Below, piece by piece: positions 36,463 through 44,837 of a stretch of DNA of 64,000 nucleotides. The stretch covers positions 682,001 to 746,000 of the forward strand of contig NZ_JACGWU010000001.1 of assembly GCF_014137865.1 (NCBI RefSeq), written 5' to 3'. Both the position numbers and the translations under genes were made by a program. The notes beneath the pieces were generated by a model. It worked only from the letters and a program-made list of their open reading frames with translations, did no database searches and was not told where the DNA came from. The stretch comes from Alpinimonas psychrophila (lineage in GTDB: Bacteria; Actinomycetota; Actinomycetes; Actinomycetales; Microbacteriaceae). Within the stretch, counting starts at the first letter, position 1. Every line of letters starts with the position of its first letter.

Positions 36463-36479
36463 TGACCAGTCTACGACTG
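36463..36479 (-). promoter_or_regulatory. rnpB -10 built on the rnhA stop codon
   Basis: TAGACT (36473-36468, minus strand) begins with the rnhA stop TAG and ends five bases before the P1 helix of rnpB. It sits inside a perfect inverted repeat CCAGTC-gta-GACTGG (36479-36465), which may have a regulatory or processing role. Confidence 0.5.
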
Positions 36480-36893
36480 GAACGATTCTTTGCGGTCCAT
36501 GCATTTGTTAGCGGCAGCATCGGCACGAGCATTCTGAAGACGGGGTATCCACTCAAACGTTGCATTCTTATTGCCAATGAGGGTACGAGCCTCTTGTGCC
36601 AGTACCTGCATATCAGGATGCTTGATCTTCCAACGGCCTGACATTTGCTCCACAATAAGCTTGGAGTCAAGCCTGAAATGAACGGATGCCTCGGGGTCAA
36701 ACTCATAAGCGCGCTGAAGACCGGCGAGCATGCCGCGGTACTCCGCGACGTTGTTCGTGGCGATGCCGACATAGACGCCGACTTCAGCGAGCAACTCACC
36801 GGTTTCTCCATCAATGACAACGGCTCCCCCGGCGGCGATTCCAGGATTACCTCTGGATCCACCGTCAGCTTCCACGATAAGTTGCCGTACCAT
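36471..36893 (-). CDS. rnhA: RNase HI family protein
   Basis: Cleaves RNA in RNA-DNA hybrids. 140 residues from the ATG at 36893, which shares one base with the upstream stop. The four catalytic acids are present: Asp10 (EADGGSRGNPG), Glu51 (NNVAEYRGM), Asp76 (RLDSKLIVEQM) and Asp125 (ARADAAANK). It matches the RNase H domain of mycobacterial Rv2228c without the C-terminal phosphatase domain. Coupled to the coiled-coil gene upstream. Confidence 0.92.
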   Translation of the reverse strand: MVRQLIVEADGGSRGNPGIAAGGAVVIDGETGELLAEVGVYVGIATNNVAEYRGMLAGLQRAYEFDPEASVHFRLDSKLIVEQMSGRWKIKHPDMQVLAQEARTLIGNKNATFEWIPRLQNARADAAANKCMDRKESFQS

Positions 36894-37627
36894 TAGAGAC
36901 CGGACTCGTTGGTGCGGACCAAAATGCAACTGCTGTCCGGACACAGAATCACGTCGTCGAGGGCGGCATTCCGAATCGCATTGAGGTCAGTTTCATTGAG
37001 CTTCATTCCGCTTCCGCCGGATACTCCGCGAGTGAGGAGCGCGGCGCCAATGCCGTAGCGGGCCCGCTGCTTTTCATAAAGCGCCAGAAGGTCGGCTGGC
37101 AACGCCGCAGCAATTCGCTCCCGTTCAGCGACCTCCGAGGCACTCTCGGCGCCAATCTCAGATTCCTTTTCAGCAATCATTTGTGACAGCGCCTCGCGCT
37201 CCGAATTGACGATGTCGCGTTGCGTTACGGTTTCCGCGACGAGGGCCTCGGCATCCTCGACCGTTTGCATCACGACCAACTCCGATTCTTCGAGGTTGTT
37301 CTTACGCGTCGCCAACGAAGACAGCTCCGATTCGAGGGCCTGGACATCTTTCATCGACGAGGAATTCGAAATTCGCTCCGTGTCGCGGGCAATTCTTTCA
37401 TCCACGACCTTGACATCGTCCTCGATGCGGGAAAGTTCGAGTTTGGCGTCCTCGAGAACACCATTTCGAGTCACAAGAACTTGCGAGAATTCACGAAGCT
37501 TGTTGAGAATGGCGCTCAGGGAAGCCCGCTCGGGGATACCCTCGTGGCGGTGCGCCAACTGAGCGATGTGGTTGTCCTTCAACTGAAGAACGAGCAATGC
37601 TTTTTGGTGCTCAGGAAGGGCTTTCAC
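36893..37627 (-). CDS. Coiled-coil protein with degenerate C4-type zinc ribbon
   Basis: 244 residues. Residues 1-175 form a long antiparallel coiled-coil hairpin rich in Glu, Ala and Ser; the rest is the zinc-ribbon region of the CT398/CdsZ-like family. The family normally has two CxxC pairs; here the first is replaced by SGGSGM and the second is CPDSSC, so zinc binding is doubtful although LNETDLNAIRNA and the ILVRT ending are kept. Starts at GTG 37627 with GAGAG upstream. Neighbours (nif3 upstream, rnhA downstream) match the usual actinobacterial order. Confidence 0.9.
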   Translation of the reverse strand: MKALPEHQKALLVLQLKDNHIAQLAHRHEGIPERASLSAILNKLREFSQVLVTRNGVLEDAKLELSRIEDDVKVVDERIARDTERISNSSSMKDVQALESELSSLATRKNNLEESELVVMQTVEDAEALVAETVTQRDIVNSEREALSQMIAEKESEIGAESASEVAERERIAAALPADLLALYEKQRARYGIGAALLTRGVSGGSGMKLNETDLNAIRNAALDDVILCPDSSCILVRTNESGL

Positions 37628-37670
37628 GTAAGAAACTCTCGTCGTTGGGTGGATTTAAAAGCGATTGGTT

Positions 37671-38486
37671 CTACTGTACGACCACGAAGTCCCAGGGATC
37701 CGTTCGTGCGTCACTCACCAGCACCTCGACTTCGGGAAACAACAATCGAAGTTGCTGGGCGGCAGTCTCTAGCCACAACCACTCGCTCGCCCAATGCGAA
37801 ACGTCAATCAAGGCTGGTCCCGATGTCACCAACGAACGCTCCCGGAACTCTTGAGCAGGGTGATGGCGTAAGTCCGATGTGATGTAGACATCCGCGTCCG
37901 TCACGGCACGCTCTGCCAGCAAGGAGTCGCCAGCACCACCACACAGCGCAACCCGTGAAATAACCTGGTCATACTCCCCGGAGACACGAATTCCCGATGC
38001 CGTTGCCGGCAGAATCTTGCCCAAACGTCGGGCCAGCGCGCCGAGCGTTTCCGGCGCCGACAGGTTGCCAACGCGGCCAATCCCAATGGCGGGAGTGGCG
38101 CCTATCGCTATCGGAGAAATTCCCGTCAAACCAAGCGCCTGCGCAATAACGTCGGACACACCATTCTCGACGACGTCGGCGTTGGTATGACATGCCAGCA
38201 GCGCCACCTTGCCCCGGATGAGCCGCGACAACAATCTCCCTTTATACGTCTCCTCAGCAATAGTGGTAATACCTCGAAAGAGAAGGGGGTGGTGCGTGAG
38301 GAGGAGATCCGCCTCTACGGCAATTGCTTCGGTGACGGTCGCATCCACCACATCAACGGCGAGCAAGATTCTGGATACGGGGCAAGCGTTATCACCAACC
38401 GTCAATCCTGGTGAATCCCACTCCTCGGCGCCAGAAAGCGGCCACAACGAGTGAGCTGCAGCGACGACATCAAGGAGGAGGGGCAC
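37671..38486 (-). CDS. Nif3-like dinuclear metal-centre protein
   Basis: Member of the NIF3/GTP cyclohydrolase I type 2 family, a toroidal hexamer with two metals; function unresolved. 271 residues from GTG at 38486. Metal ligands are the His pair in LLTHHPLLF, the acid in HTNADVV and the His/Glu in SHWASEW near the C-terminus. The start is chosen because TAGGCT ends seven bases upstream; the frame could begin at 38534 but that overlaps the upstream gene. Confidence 0.93.
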   Translation of the reverse strand: MPLLLDVVAAAHSLWPLSGAEEWDSPGLTVGDNACPVSRILLAVDVVDATVTEAIAVEADLLLTHHPLLFRGITTIAEETYKGRLLSRLIRGKVALLACHTNADVVENGVSDVIAQALGLTGISPIAIGATPAIGIGRVGNLSAPETLGALARRLGKILPATASGIRVSGEYDQVISRVALCGGAGDSLLAERAVTDADVYITSDLRHHPAQEFRERSLVTSGPALIDVSHWASEWLWLETAAQQLRLLFPEVEVLVSDARTDPWDFVVVQ

Positions 38487-38499
38487 GTGAAAGAGCCTA
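38487..38499 (-). promoter_or_regulatory. Leaderless -10 for nif3 built on the upstream stop codon
   Basis: TAGGCT (38499-38494, minus strand) starts with the TAG stop of the preceding gene; seven bases later is the GTG start. Confidence 0.5.
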
Positions 38500-38955
38500 C
38501 TCGTCGCTCGTTGGACCGAGAAGAAGGTCGTCAAAGCTCAAGCGCCCAGGGTGGTCACTTGTTTCCTTTAAAGAATCACACAAGGACATCGCCAATCCTC
38601 TGGCTTCAATCTCTGCCATAACGTTGATGAGCTGTTGCTCAGTACCCAGCGGGGCCTCAACCTCCGGCGTTCGGGTTCTCATCAGGCTCGCCATCTCGGA
38701 GGCACTGAACACCATGGGGGTTCCTGCGACGTTCCGTCTGTCGCTGCGGACGTCGACAATCTCTGCTGCGGACATCTCCTCGGTGGGGATATCGTATGGT
38801 TCGTCCCGCCAAACGGGAGCCGTTACTTCATCAGGCAGTGCCCGCACGGCTGGCAAACCCGCTCGCATTTGAGCCAACTGTGACTCCAATATCGCCGCGA
38901 GGTCAGCGTCAGAATGTGGTTGAAATGAATTCTCGGTTTCTTCTGATCCGGTCAC
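38497..38955 (-). CDS. Hypothetical acidic protein upstream of nif3
   Basis: Unrecognised soluble protein, 152 residues from GTG at 38955, where GAGGGAG lies six bases upstream; a TTG at 38970 is the other option. Acidic, with an N-terminal helix (DADLAAILESQLAQM), a middle part WRDEPYDIPTEEMSAAEIVDVRS (split by proline) and a helical C-terminal half with three Met-rich turns. No cysteine motif, signal or span. Likely shares a transcript with nif3. Confidence 0.7.
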   Translation of the reverse strand: MTGSEETENSFQPHSDADLAAILESQLAQMRAGLPAVRALPDEVTAPVWRDEPYDIPTEEMSAAEIVDVRSDRRNVAGTPMVFSASEMASLMRTRTPEVEAPLGTEQQLINVMAEIEARGLAMSLCDSLKETSDHPGRLSFDDLLLGPTSDE

Positions 38956-38981
38956 GGCCGACTCCCTCAAGGTAAGTAGCG

Positions 38982-38987
38982 ATTATA
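38982..38987 (-). promoter_or_regulatory. -10 TATAAT upstream of the acidic hypothetical gene
   Basis: A perfect TATAAT (38987-38982, minus strand) sits directly in the T-rich tail of the tRNA-Val terminator; TTTTGT 17 bases upstream could be a weak -35. Transcription would start near 38975, ahead of the ribosome binding site GAGGGAG. Confidence 0.5.
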
Positions 38988-38991
38988 CAAA

Positions 38992-39025
38992 GAAGTCGGA
39001 TGCCACAAAAGTGACATCCGACTTC
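38992..39025 (-). terminator. tRNA-Val terminator
   Basis: GAAGTCGGATG pairs with CATCCGACTTC (11 bp), with a further CAC/GTG pairing around a TTTT loop; the minus strand continues TTTGTATAAT. It stands six bases after the tRNA 3' end. Confidence 0.8.
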
Positions 39026-39030
39026 GAGAG

Positions 39031-39103
39031 TGGGCCCTACCGGGCTCGAACCGATGACATCCACGGTGTAAACGTGGCGCTCTACCAACTGAGCTAAAGG
39101 CCC
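39031..39103 (-). tRNA. tRNA-Val (anticodon TAC)
   Basis: 73 bases. Acceptor GGGCCTT pairs with AGGGCCC (one G-T), D stem GCTC/GAGC, anticodon stem CCACG/CGTGG with loop TTTACAC, T stem ATCGG/CCGGT, discriminator A. CCA is not encoded. A likely -10, TAAGAT, lies at 39119-39114. Confidence 0.96.
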
Positions 39104-39140
39104 TCGTTGGAAAATCTTACAGGTTGCGCAGACAAAGAAC

Positions 39141-39173
39141 GAACTCCAGCGCTCGTCCTGAGCGCCGGAGTTC
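39141..39173 (-). terminator. Terminator after the peroxiredoxin gene
   Basis: GAACTCC/GGAGTTC and GCGCTC/GAGCGC stems separated by one mismatch, loop of five; on the minus strand GTTCTTTG follows. It lies 9 bases past the stop codon. Confidence 0.65.
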
Positions 39174-39182
39174 AAATATGGA

Positions 39183-39641
39183 CTAGAGCGTCGCGAGAAT
39201 ATCGGTGTAAGCAGACAGTGACCGTGCCTCACCAGGCGCTGTCACGAAGCTGCCGGCGATGTTTCCAGCTTTGTCGATGACAAACGTGGCACGGTTGGCG
39301 ATGCCAGCTTCTTCCACGAATACTCCGAATTCCCGAGCGATGCCACCATGGGGCCAGAAATCAGAAAGAAGCGAAAAGTCATACTTTTCCTGCTCGGCAA
39401 ACGCGCGCAAGGAGAAGTGAGAATCGACGGAGATTCCGAGTAGTTCAACTCCGGAATCCTTGAAGAGTGAAAAGTTGTCTCTTAATTCACACAATTCACC
39501 CGTGCAAATTCCGCTAAAAGCTAACGGGAAGAAAACGAGGACGACGGCCTTTTTGCCGACGAAGTCCCCGAGGGAAACTGTCTCACCGAACTGATTTTTC
39601 AAGGAGAAACTGGGGGCGGGGGTACCAATGGCATAACTCAT
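39183..39641 (-). CDS. AhpE-like peroxiredoxin
   Basis: Thiol peroxidase of 152 residues that reduces hydroperoxides in the cytoplasm. Peroxidatic Cys46 lies in FPLAFSGICTGELC, the AhpE-type signature (FPLAF.GIC). A second Cys51 five residues on may act as a resolving thiol, which one-Cys AhpE proteins lack. The conserved Arg and RATFVID segment are present. ATG at 39641 follows AGGAG. A -10 candidate TAGAAT lies at 39687-39682. Confidence 0.93.
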   Translation of the reverse strand: MSYAIGTPAPSFSLKNQFGETVSLGDFVGKKAVVLVFFPLAFSGICTGELCELRDNFSLFKDSGVELLGISVDSHFSLRAFAEQEKYDFSLLSDFWPHGGIAREFGVFVEEAGIANRATFVIDKAGNIAGSFVTAPGEARSLSAYTDILATL

Positions 39642-39838
39642 GGGGGATAACTCCTAGACGTTGTTGATGGGCTACAGCACAATTCTAGAGGCGTTGTCGA
39701 AACTGAACATAGGGTGCTAATTCTCTCTGCACGCTCATCGCTCGGTAGAGTTGTGCCGAGAGAAACGCAACCGCAACCCGGAAGCCCTCTCCAATCCCGT
39801 ATGTCAGGCATGATCTGCCCGCCGAGAAAGAGGTTGTC
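39642..39838. promoter_or_regulatory. Divergent leader between the peroxiredoxin gene and aceE
   Basis: Non-coding, 197 bases. Minus strand: TAGAAT (39687-39682) as -10 for the peroxiredoxin gene, followed by AGGAG. Plus strand: TAGAGT (39746-39751) as a -10 candidate for aceE, flanked by the inverted repeat CTCGG (39741-39745) and CCGAG (39756-39760); this would give a leader of about 80 bases. No known riboswitch was recognised. Confidence 0.4.
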
Positions 39839-42565
39839 GTGAGCGTCAATGACCAAGATCCATATTCGGTTTCAAATTACGATGTCGATCCTAGTGAGAC
39901 GTCGGAGTGGACTGAGTCCCTCGATTCGGTAGTCGATGAGCGTGGCCACGGCCGCGGACGCGACATAATGCTGAGCTTGCTTCGTCGCTCCAAAGAGCTC
40001 CATCTCGGTGTCCCCATGGTGCCGACGACGGACTACATCAACACCATCGCTCCCGAGAACGAACCCGCCTTTCCCGGCGACGAGGAAATCGAACGTCGTT
40101 ATCGTGCCTGGATTCGCTGGAACGCAGCCATTCTTGTGCACCGAGCTCAGCGCCCTGGAATCGCCGTCGGCGGCCACATCTCCACGTATGCCTCCTCAGC
40201 TTCCCTCTACGAGGTTGGCTTTAACCACTTCTTCCGCGGGCAAAACCACCCCGGTGGCGGCGACCAAATCTTTGTTCAGGGTCACGCCTCCCCCGGTACG
40301 TATGCCCGCGCTTATCTTGAAGGGCGACTCACCGAGAATCAACTGGATGGTTTCCGTCAGGAAAAGTCACACCTCGGCGGCGGTCTTTCCTCGTATCCTC
40401 ACCCTCGCCTCATGCCAGAGTTTTGGCAGTTCCCCACTGTGTCGATGGGCCTGGGACCCATCAACGCGATCTACCAGGCGCAGCTCAACCGCTACGTAAC
40501 CAACCGTGGCATCAAGGATGCGTCCGACCAGCAGGTCTGGGCATTCTTGGGTGATGGTGAGATGGATGAGGTCGAGAGCCGCGGTCAACTTCAAGTTGCC
40601 GCCAATGAAGGACTCGATAACCTCAACTTCGTCATCAACTGCAACCTTCAGCGCCTCGATGGCCCTGTTCGCGGTAACGGCAAGATTATTCAGGAGCTCG
40701 AGAGTTTCTTTAGAGGTGCCGGCTGGAACGTCATCAAGGTCATCTGGGGTCGCGAGTGGGACAGCCTTCTTGAGAATGACAACGAGGGCGCCCTGCGCAC
40801 CCTCATGAACGACACCCCGGACGGCGACTTCCAGACCTACAAGACGGAAGATGGAGCCTTCGTTCGCGAAAACTTCTTTGCTCGCGATCCGCGTGCCCTC
40901 AAGCTCGTAGAAGGCTACACAGACGATGAAATCTGGGGCCTCAAGCGTGGCGGTCACGACTACAACAAGGTCTTTGCGGCGTTCAAGGCCGCAAGCGAAC
41001 ACAAGGGCCAGCCCACCGTCATCTTGGCGCACACCATCAAGGGTTACGGCCTCGGTCGCACCTTCGAAGGACGTAACGCCACACACCAGATGAAGAAGGT
41101 CAGCCTTCCCGATTTAAAGACGATGCGCGACTTTCTCAAGATTCCGATTACGGATACGACCTTAGAAGAGAACCCCTACCAGCCGCCGTATTTCAACCCG
41201 GGAGCCGACGACGAGGGCATCCAGTACATGCACGAACGTCGTCGCGAACTCGGCGGTTATCTTCCCGAGCGACGCTCGAAGTATACGCAGGTCACTCTTC
41301 CCGGCGATGACGCATACAAGGTTGCCAAGAAGGGTTCGGGCACGCAAGAAATTGCCACCACCATGGCGTTTGTGCGCGTTCTCAAGGACCTCATTCGTGA
41401 CAAGGAATTTGGCCACCGTATCGTGCCCATCATTCCTGATGAAGCTCGAACGTTCGGTATGGACGCGTTTTTCCCGAACGCCAAGATTTACAACCCCAAC
41501 GGTCAGCATTACATCTCCGTAGACCGCGACCTCCTTCTGGCTTATAAGGAAGACTCCACCGGAACAATCTTGCACGTAGGGATCAACGAAGCTGGTGCTC
41601 TCGCCGCGTTTACCGCTGTAGGCACTTCATACTCGACTCAGGGCGAAGTCCTGATACCGGTCTACGTGTTCTACTCGATGTTTGGATTCCAGCGCACCGG
41701 AGACGCACTGTGGGCTGCCGGAGACCAGATGGCTCGCGGATTTGTTATCGGCGCAACGGCTGGTCGCACCACGTTGACGGGAGAAGGACTGCAACACGCC
41801 GACGGACACTCCCCCGTTTTGGCGGCAACGAATGCAGCTGTCATCTCCTACGACCCTGCCTATGGCTACGAAATTGGCCACATTGTTCGGGCCGGTCTCG
41901 AGCGCATGTACGGTGGCCCCCATGTTGATCCGAACGTCATGTACTACATCACGGTCTACAACGAGCCCCTCGTTCACCCTGCAGAGCCGGAGAACTTGGA
42001 TGTTGAAGGTTTGCTTCGTGGTATCTATCGTTTGAGGGAGTCAACAGTGAGCGGCCATAAGGCACAGCTTCTTGCCTCCGGCGTTGCTGTGCCCTGGGCG
42101 CTCGAGGCGCAGCAGCTCCTCGCCGATGACTGGGGAATCGCTGCAGACGTCTGGTCTGTCACGTCCTGGGGTGAATTGCGACGTGATGGCCTCGCCGCAG
42201 ATGAGTTCAACTTCTTGAACCCGGAAGCCCCTCTTCGTGTCTCCCATGTCACGCAAGCCCTCGGCGAGACCGACGGCCCTATCGTTGCCGTAACCGACTT
42301 CGACCACATGGTTCCCGACCTCATTCGCCCGTTCATGCCCCGGGAATACGCAACGCTTGGTGCCGACGGTTTCGGCTTTTCCGACACGCGCGCTGCTGCT
42401 CGACGCTATTTTAAAATTGACGGACCTTCCTTGGTTGTCAAGACCTTGGAGCAGCTCGCAAAACAGGGCAAGATTGACCGTTCCGTGGTTCGTGAGGCCA
42501 TTGAGCGCTATCGCCTCCATGATGTGAAGGCGGGTACGACAGGGTCTGCCGGCGGCGAAAGCTAG
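39839..42565 (+). CDS. aceE: Pyruvate dehydrogenase E1 (homodimeric)
   Basis: Decarboxylates pyruvate and passes acetyl to the lipoyl domain of E2, feeding acetyl-CoA to the TCA cycle and to the fab genes downstream. 908 residues, the size of the homodimeric AceE class. TPP/magnesium motif GDGEMDE at 238-244 with NFVINCN following; substrate-region [10 protein letters not shown] is present. GTG at 39839 is preceded by AAAGAGG. fasR begins nine bases downstream. E2 and E3 are encoded separately at 18176-21091. Confidence 0.96.
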   Translation: MSVNDQDPYSVSNYDVDPSETSEWTESLDSVVDERGHGRGRDIMLSLLRRSKELHLGVPMVPTTDYINTIAPENEPAFPGDEEIERRYRAWIRWNAAILVHRAQRPGIAVGGHISTYASSASLYEVGFNHFFRGQNHPGGGDQIFVQGHASPGTYARAYLEGRLTENQLDGFRQEKSHLGGGLSSYPHPRLMPEFWQFPTVSMGLGPINAIYQAQLNRYVTNRGIKDASDQQVWAFLGDGEMDEVESRGQLQVAANEGLDNLNFVINCNLQRLDGPVRGNGKIIQELESFFRGAGWNVIKVIWGREWDSLLENDNEGALRTLMNDTPDGDFQTYKTEDGAFVRENFFARDPRALKLVEGYTDDEIWGLKRGGHDYNKVFAAFKAASEHKGQPTVILAHTIKGYGLGRTFEGRNATHQMKKVSLPDLKTMRDFLKIPITDTTLEENPYQPPYFNPGADDEGIQYMHERRRELGGYLPERRSKYTQVTLPGDDAYKVAKKGSGTQEIATTMAFVRVLKDLIRDKEFGHRIVPIIPDEARTFGMDAFFPNAKIYNPNGQHYISVDRDLLLAYKEDSTGTILHVGINEAGALAAFTAVGTSYSTQGEVLIPVYVFYSMFGFQRTGDALWAAGDQMARGFVIGATAGRTTLTGEGLQHADGHSPVLAATNAAVISYDPAYGYEIGHIVRAGLERMYGGPHVDPNVMYYITVYNEPLVHPAEPENLDVEGLLRGIYRLRESTVSGHKAQLLASGVAVPWALEAQQLLADDWGIAADVWSVTSWGELRRDGLAADEFNFLNPEAPLRVSHVTQALGETDGPIVAVTDFDHMVPDLIRPFMPREYATLGADGFGFSDTRAAARRYFKIDGPSLVVKTLEQLAKQGKIDRSVVREAIERYRLHDVKAGTTGSAGGES

Positions 42566-42574
42566 AAAGCCGCT

Positions 42575-43789
42575 ATGGCTACTCATCAAACCAAGGCAGA
42601 TACGCTGGCGTGGCTTCGGACCATTTCAGGCGAGCTCTCAACGCTGACCGTCAAGCGACTGGAAGACACCCTGTCGTGGTATCGCGATATGCCCCCGGGG
42701 CGACGTTCCGCCGTCGGCCTGGTCGCTCAGGCTGGCATTACGTCCTTTATTTCTTGGTATGAAGACTCGAAGACAACGCCGTGGGTCGCATCGGATGTTT
42801 TCGGTGCGGCACCCCGAGAACTGCTTCGCTCGGTGAGCCTCCAGCAGACCCTCCAACTCATTCGCGTCACGGTTGAAGTTGTTGAAGATCGGGTAAAGAA
42901 TGACGGCGATCACCTCCGCGAGGGCATCCTGCTCTACTCGCGGGAAATTGCGTTCGCGGCCGCTGATGTCTACGCCCGGGCTGCTGAAGCTCGCGGCCTG
43001 TGGGACGCCCGACTTGAGGCCCTCGTTGTCGACTCAATCTTGAGCGGTGAGTATGACGATGATCTTCCGAGCCGAATTGCCGCTTTAGGATGGCAGGGCC
43101 GCGGTGAAGTCTGTGTTCTCGTCGGACGAGCACCGCGCCAACTTGAGGTGGATCGCCTCCGCCGTACCGCCCGCCACCTCGAGGCCGACATCCTGATTGG
43201 CGTGCAGGGTCGTCGACTCGTGTTGGTCATCGGGCGCGCAGAACCCCTTGATGATGAGACGCAGTCAACGGCGTTGAGCTTCATGGAAATGGCCAAACAG
43301 ATGGAACCCGATTTTGGGGAGGGATTCCTCGTGCTGGGTCCCGAAGTACCCAGCCTCGTCGATGCCGTCACCAGCGCACGGGCTGCGTTGGCAGGATTCT
43401 CGGTTGCTGGAGCATGGCGAGCAGCGCCCCGGCCTGTGGCCGCGGATGACCTGCTACCCGAGCGTGCCCTCGCTGGTGATCCGTTGGCGCGCGCAACCCT
43501 TGTCGAGAAAATCTACGCCCCGCTGAACGATTTCTCCCCCGACCTCTTGATAACCCTCTCCTCCTATCTCGACAACGGACGCTCCCTCGAGGCCACGGCC
43601 CGCGAACTTTTCGTTCATCCCAACACGGTGCGTTATCGGCTGAAGCGTGTGAGCGAAGTTATTGGCTGGGATGCAACGGGACCCCGGGAGGCCCTGATCT
43701 TGCAAGCCGCGCTCATATTAGGGGCGATAAAGGAGCCTTTGAAGCGGCCGACACGCGCTCTTCGCTCTCCTGCCGGCACAATGCCATAA
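42575..43789 (+). CDS. fasR: PucR-family regulator next to fatty acid synthesis genes (FasR-like)
   Basis: 404-residue transcription factor. The C-terminal PucR helix-turn-helix (LEATARELFVHPNTVRYRLK) lies near residues 348-367; the rest is a GGDEF-like/sensor region typical of CdaR/PucR regulators. In Streptomyces, FasR is a regulator of this type encoded directly upstream of fabD-fabH-acpP-fabF and activates them; the same order here supports orthology. Begins nine bases after aceE; TAGAAA from the aceE stop ends six bases before the ATG, and AGAAAG could also serve as ribosome binding site. Confidence 0.9.
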   Translation: MATHQTKADTLAWLRTISGELSTLTVKRLEDTLSWYRDMPPGRRSAVGLVAQAGITSFISWYEDSKTTPWVASDVFGAAPRELLRSVSLQQTLQLIRVTVEVVEDRVKNDGDHLREGILLYSREIAFAAADVYARAAEARGLWDARLEALVVDSILSGEYDDDLPSRIAALGWQGRGEVCVLVGRAPRQLEVDRLRRTARHLEADILIGVQGRRLVLVIGRAEPLDDETQSTALSFMEMAKQMEPDFGEGFLVLGPEVPSLVDAVTSARAALAGFSVAGAWRAAPRPVAADDLLPERALAGDPLARATLVEKIYAPLNDFSPDLLITLSSYLDNGRSLEATARELFVHPNTVRYRLKRVSEVIGWDATGPREALILQAALILGAIKEPLKRPTRALRSPAGTMP

Positions 43790-43812
43790 CCGTATACCCG
43801 TTTGGCTCTTGG

Positions 43813-43867
43813 GTATTCCCACAACACTTGACCGGATAGTGTGTTGGAGTATCCACAACATGTGACC
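43813..43867 (+). promoter_or_regulatory. fab operon promoter with direct-repeat operator candidate
   Basis: Two imperfect direct repeats, 43813-43833 and 43849-43867, both read GTAT, then CCACAACA, then (T)GACC. The shared 8-mer CCACAACA lies 34 bases apart. TTGACC (43828-43833) and TATCCA (43850-43855), spacer 16, would be the -35 and -10, so one repeat covers each. FasR from the adjacent gene is the natural candidate binder. Confidence 0.5.
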
Positions 43868-43890
43868 CACCAAATTGGGAGACTAGAACT

Positions 43891-44811
43891 GTGATTATCG
43901 TTGTATGCCCCGGCCAAGGATCTCAAACTCCAGGATTCCTTAATCCCTGGATCGAAGATTCAGCTTCTCTGGAACTCCTTGAAAATCTCTCCGAGGCTGC
44001 CGGAACGGATCTTATTGCCCACGGCACCACGAGCGATGCCGACACGATTCGCGATACCGCCATTGCACAACCCCTCATCGTTGCCGCGGGAATCCTGTCG
44101 CTTAATGCCCTTCGGGAATCCGGTCACCTTGCGCAGGTTGGGGGAATCGCTGGGCACTCTGTTGGTGAGTTCACGGCCGCTGCCGGTGCAGGAATCCTCG
44201 ACGCCACAGATGCCGTCACACTTGTGGGCCTTCGGGGACGTGCGATGGCCGAGGCTGCATCTCTTGTACCCACGGGGATGAGCGCAATCATCGGTGGCGA
44301 CCTCCCGGACATTCTTGCCCGGTTAGCCGATCTTTCACTTTCGGCCGCTAATTACAATGGCGGTGGGCAACTCGTGGTTGCCGGCGAAGTAGCCGCTCTC
44401 GCCGCCCTCTCGGCTACACCGCCAACGGGTGCTCGCGTTATTTCTCTGCCGGTGGCCGGGGCATTCCACACGCAGTACATGGCTTCGGCTGTAGAAGCCC
44501 TTCGAATCGCAGCGGCACCTCTCATTATCAAGGACCCCATTCTGACGCTGTGGACGAACTATGACGGCTCCGTCGTTTCCGATGGTGCAACGTTCCGTGA
44601 TCTCCTGGTCGGGCAAGTCGCGTCTCCGGTGCGTTGGGACCTCTGTATGGAGAGCTTCCACGAAGCGGGCGTGACGGGAATCATCGAGGTTGCCCCCGGT
44701 GGCGCCCTTGTGGGACTCGCCAAGCGTGCCCTTAAAGGCGTCCCAACCGTTGCCATCAAAACTCCCGGCGATCTCGTCGCCGCCCGTGAACTCATCGATA
44801 ATCTTCGCTAA
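43891..44811 (+). CDS. fabD: Malonyl-CoA:ACP acyltransferase
   Basis: Transfers malonyl from CoA to acyl carrier protein. 306 residues. The nucleophile is Ser90 in GHSVGE and the catalytic His is His193 in GAFHTQYM; PGQGSQTPG near the N-terminus is the family signature. Start GTG at 43891 with GGGAGA eight bases upstream. First gene of fabD-fabH-acpP-fabF. Its presence indicates a dissociated type II system. Confidence 0.96.
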   Translation: MIIVVCPGQGSQTPGFLNPWIEDSASLELLENLSEAAGTDLIAHGTTSDADTIRDTAIAQPLIVAAGILSLNALRESGHLAQVGGIAGHSVGEFTAAAGAGILDATDAVTLVGLRGRAMAEAASLVPTGMSAIIGGDLPDILARLADLSLSAANYNGGGQLVVAGEVAALAALSATPPTGARVISLPVAGAFHTQYMASAVEALRIAAAPLIIKDPILTLWTNYDGSVVSDGATFRDLLVGQVASPVRWDLCMESFHEAGVTGIIEVAPGGALVGLAKRALKGVPTVAIKTPGDLVAARELIDNLR

Positions 44812-44837
44812 GAACGTCGAACAAAGGAAAACTACCC

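Noticed and set aside
39642-39838. Riboswitch in the aceE leader
   Set aside because: No pairing pattern or conserved core of a known riboswitch was found; only a short dyad around the -10.
40367-41086. Open frame of 239 codons antisense to aceE
   Set aside because: Shadow frame in a highly biased gene; no start signal.
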